Part shown: piece after piece, positions 63,783 to 64,000 of the stretch
How positions within the stretch are numbered: the stretch's first letter is position 1
Layout: every line of letters begins with the position of its first letter
Source: Lachnospiraceae bacterium
Lineage (GTDB): Bacteria > Bacillota > Clostridia > Lachnospirales > Lachnospiraceae
Reading direction: 5' to 3'
DNA length: 64,000 bases
Assembly (NCBI GenBank): GCA_017470935.1
Contig: JAFUXG010000059.1
Location: 177,130 to 241,129, forward strand
The notes under the pieces: model-generated
Seen by the model: only the letters and a program-made list of their open reading frames with translations
Database searches by the model: none
Told to the model about the DNA's origin: nothing
Made by a program: the position numbers and the translations under genes

Positions 63783-64000
63783 ATCTATCATCCTTTCTTA
63801 ACATATTACTGTTTAGTTAACTTTTGTTTTTGTATGGCGGACGCAGGTAAGCTGGCAGAATGGTGCGTTTTGTATGACTTTCTGTACGGTGATAAGAGTT
63901 TCTAAGTATCCCGTTAAAGCTATGATGACGTACGCGGCAAGGTGCTTAGTCGCCATCCATGGCTCCGGCGCACCTGCGAGGCATCCATGCCTCGCATCCG
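63783..64000. other. Gap at the window end with two hairpins
   Basis: No gene is visible. Arms AGGTGC (63940-63945) and GCACCT (63970-63975) enclose CCATCCATGG. A perfect hairpin TGCGAGGCAT/ATGCCTCGCA follows at 63975-63996. The stretch is more GC-rich than its surroundings. It may be the terminator of an upstream gene or part of a repeat continuing beyond the edge. Confidence 0.4.

Overview
The window looks like a chromosomal segment of a low-GC anaerobic Clostridia bacterium, most likely a motile gut Lachnospiraceae. The evidence is HydG for an [FeFe]-hydrogenase, a SUF-only Fe-S operon with SufU, an acyl-CoA dehydratase activase-type system, a MacB/FtsX-type permease, CheV plus HD-GYP and GGDEF proteins, and CarD and Hsp33. 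Shine-Dalgarno sites are strong (AGGAGG-like). The species cannot be fixed from the sequence alone. Nearly all genes between 10.5 and 64 kb lie on the minus strand. The exceptions, a Uma2-type protein and a small XRE regulator, sit in one accessory-looking patch at 32.4-36.2 kb.

Layout: 0-1.8 kb holds the end of a CbxX/SpoVK-like AAA ATPase and a LysR regulator (+). 1.9-5.7 kb holds a divergent serS, glgA and an HD-domain nucleotidase (-). 5.7-8.6 kb holds tRNA-Gly(GCC), a pilin-like gene and a 698-residue protein I do not recognise. 9-10.5 kb holds a membrane-anchored acidic protein and hslO (+). 10.5-16.4 kb holds an SH3/glucosaminidase wall enzyme, a TPR protein, carD, degV, a 50-residue membrane protein and pyrE. 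16.5-21.1 kb is a marR-led heterodimeric ABC exporter operon. 21.3-23.7 kb encodes a LacI-type sensor fused to GGDEF. 23.8-29.1 kb is an MMPL / YhgE-like / TetR export cluster with a recognisable operator. 29.4-32.3 kb holds htrA and small genes. 33.1-35.8 kb encodes a secreted protein with a duplicated DUF6273-like domain and its probable XRE regulator. 36.2-40.7 kb is a split dehydratase-activase system. 41-48.4 kb holds ttcA, eno, a MIF-like tautomerase, hydG, an HD-GYP protein and cheV. 48.5-54.6 kb is rrf2-sufCBDSU. 54.7-59.3 kb is gltB. 59.8-61.1 kb holds tRNA-Leu(CAG) and ribD. 61.4-63.8 kb holds an FtsX-type permease and a cell-surface partner.

Shared themes are Fe-S metabolism (Rrf2/SUF feeding HydG, GltB, the activase and probably TtcA), cyclic-di-GMP and chemotaxis signalling (GGDEF, HD-GYP, CheV), and envelope functions (HtrA, SH3 hydrolase, MMPL/YhgE and MacB-like modules).

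The most interesting observation is in the secreted DUF6273-like protein. Its two copies are nearly identical except in a short segment after the LRSPG motif, where most codon differences fall in the first two positions while the third-position pyrimidine is kept. This resembles the footprint of diversity-generating retroelements. Other leads are a dispersed ~100-bp palindromic repeat family, three near-palindromic operators in front of the XRE gene, a perfect terminator-like palindrome 11 nt before the GGDEF start codon, and a related structured element beside both tRNA genes.
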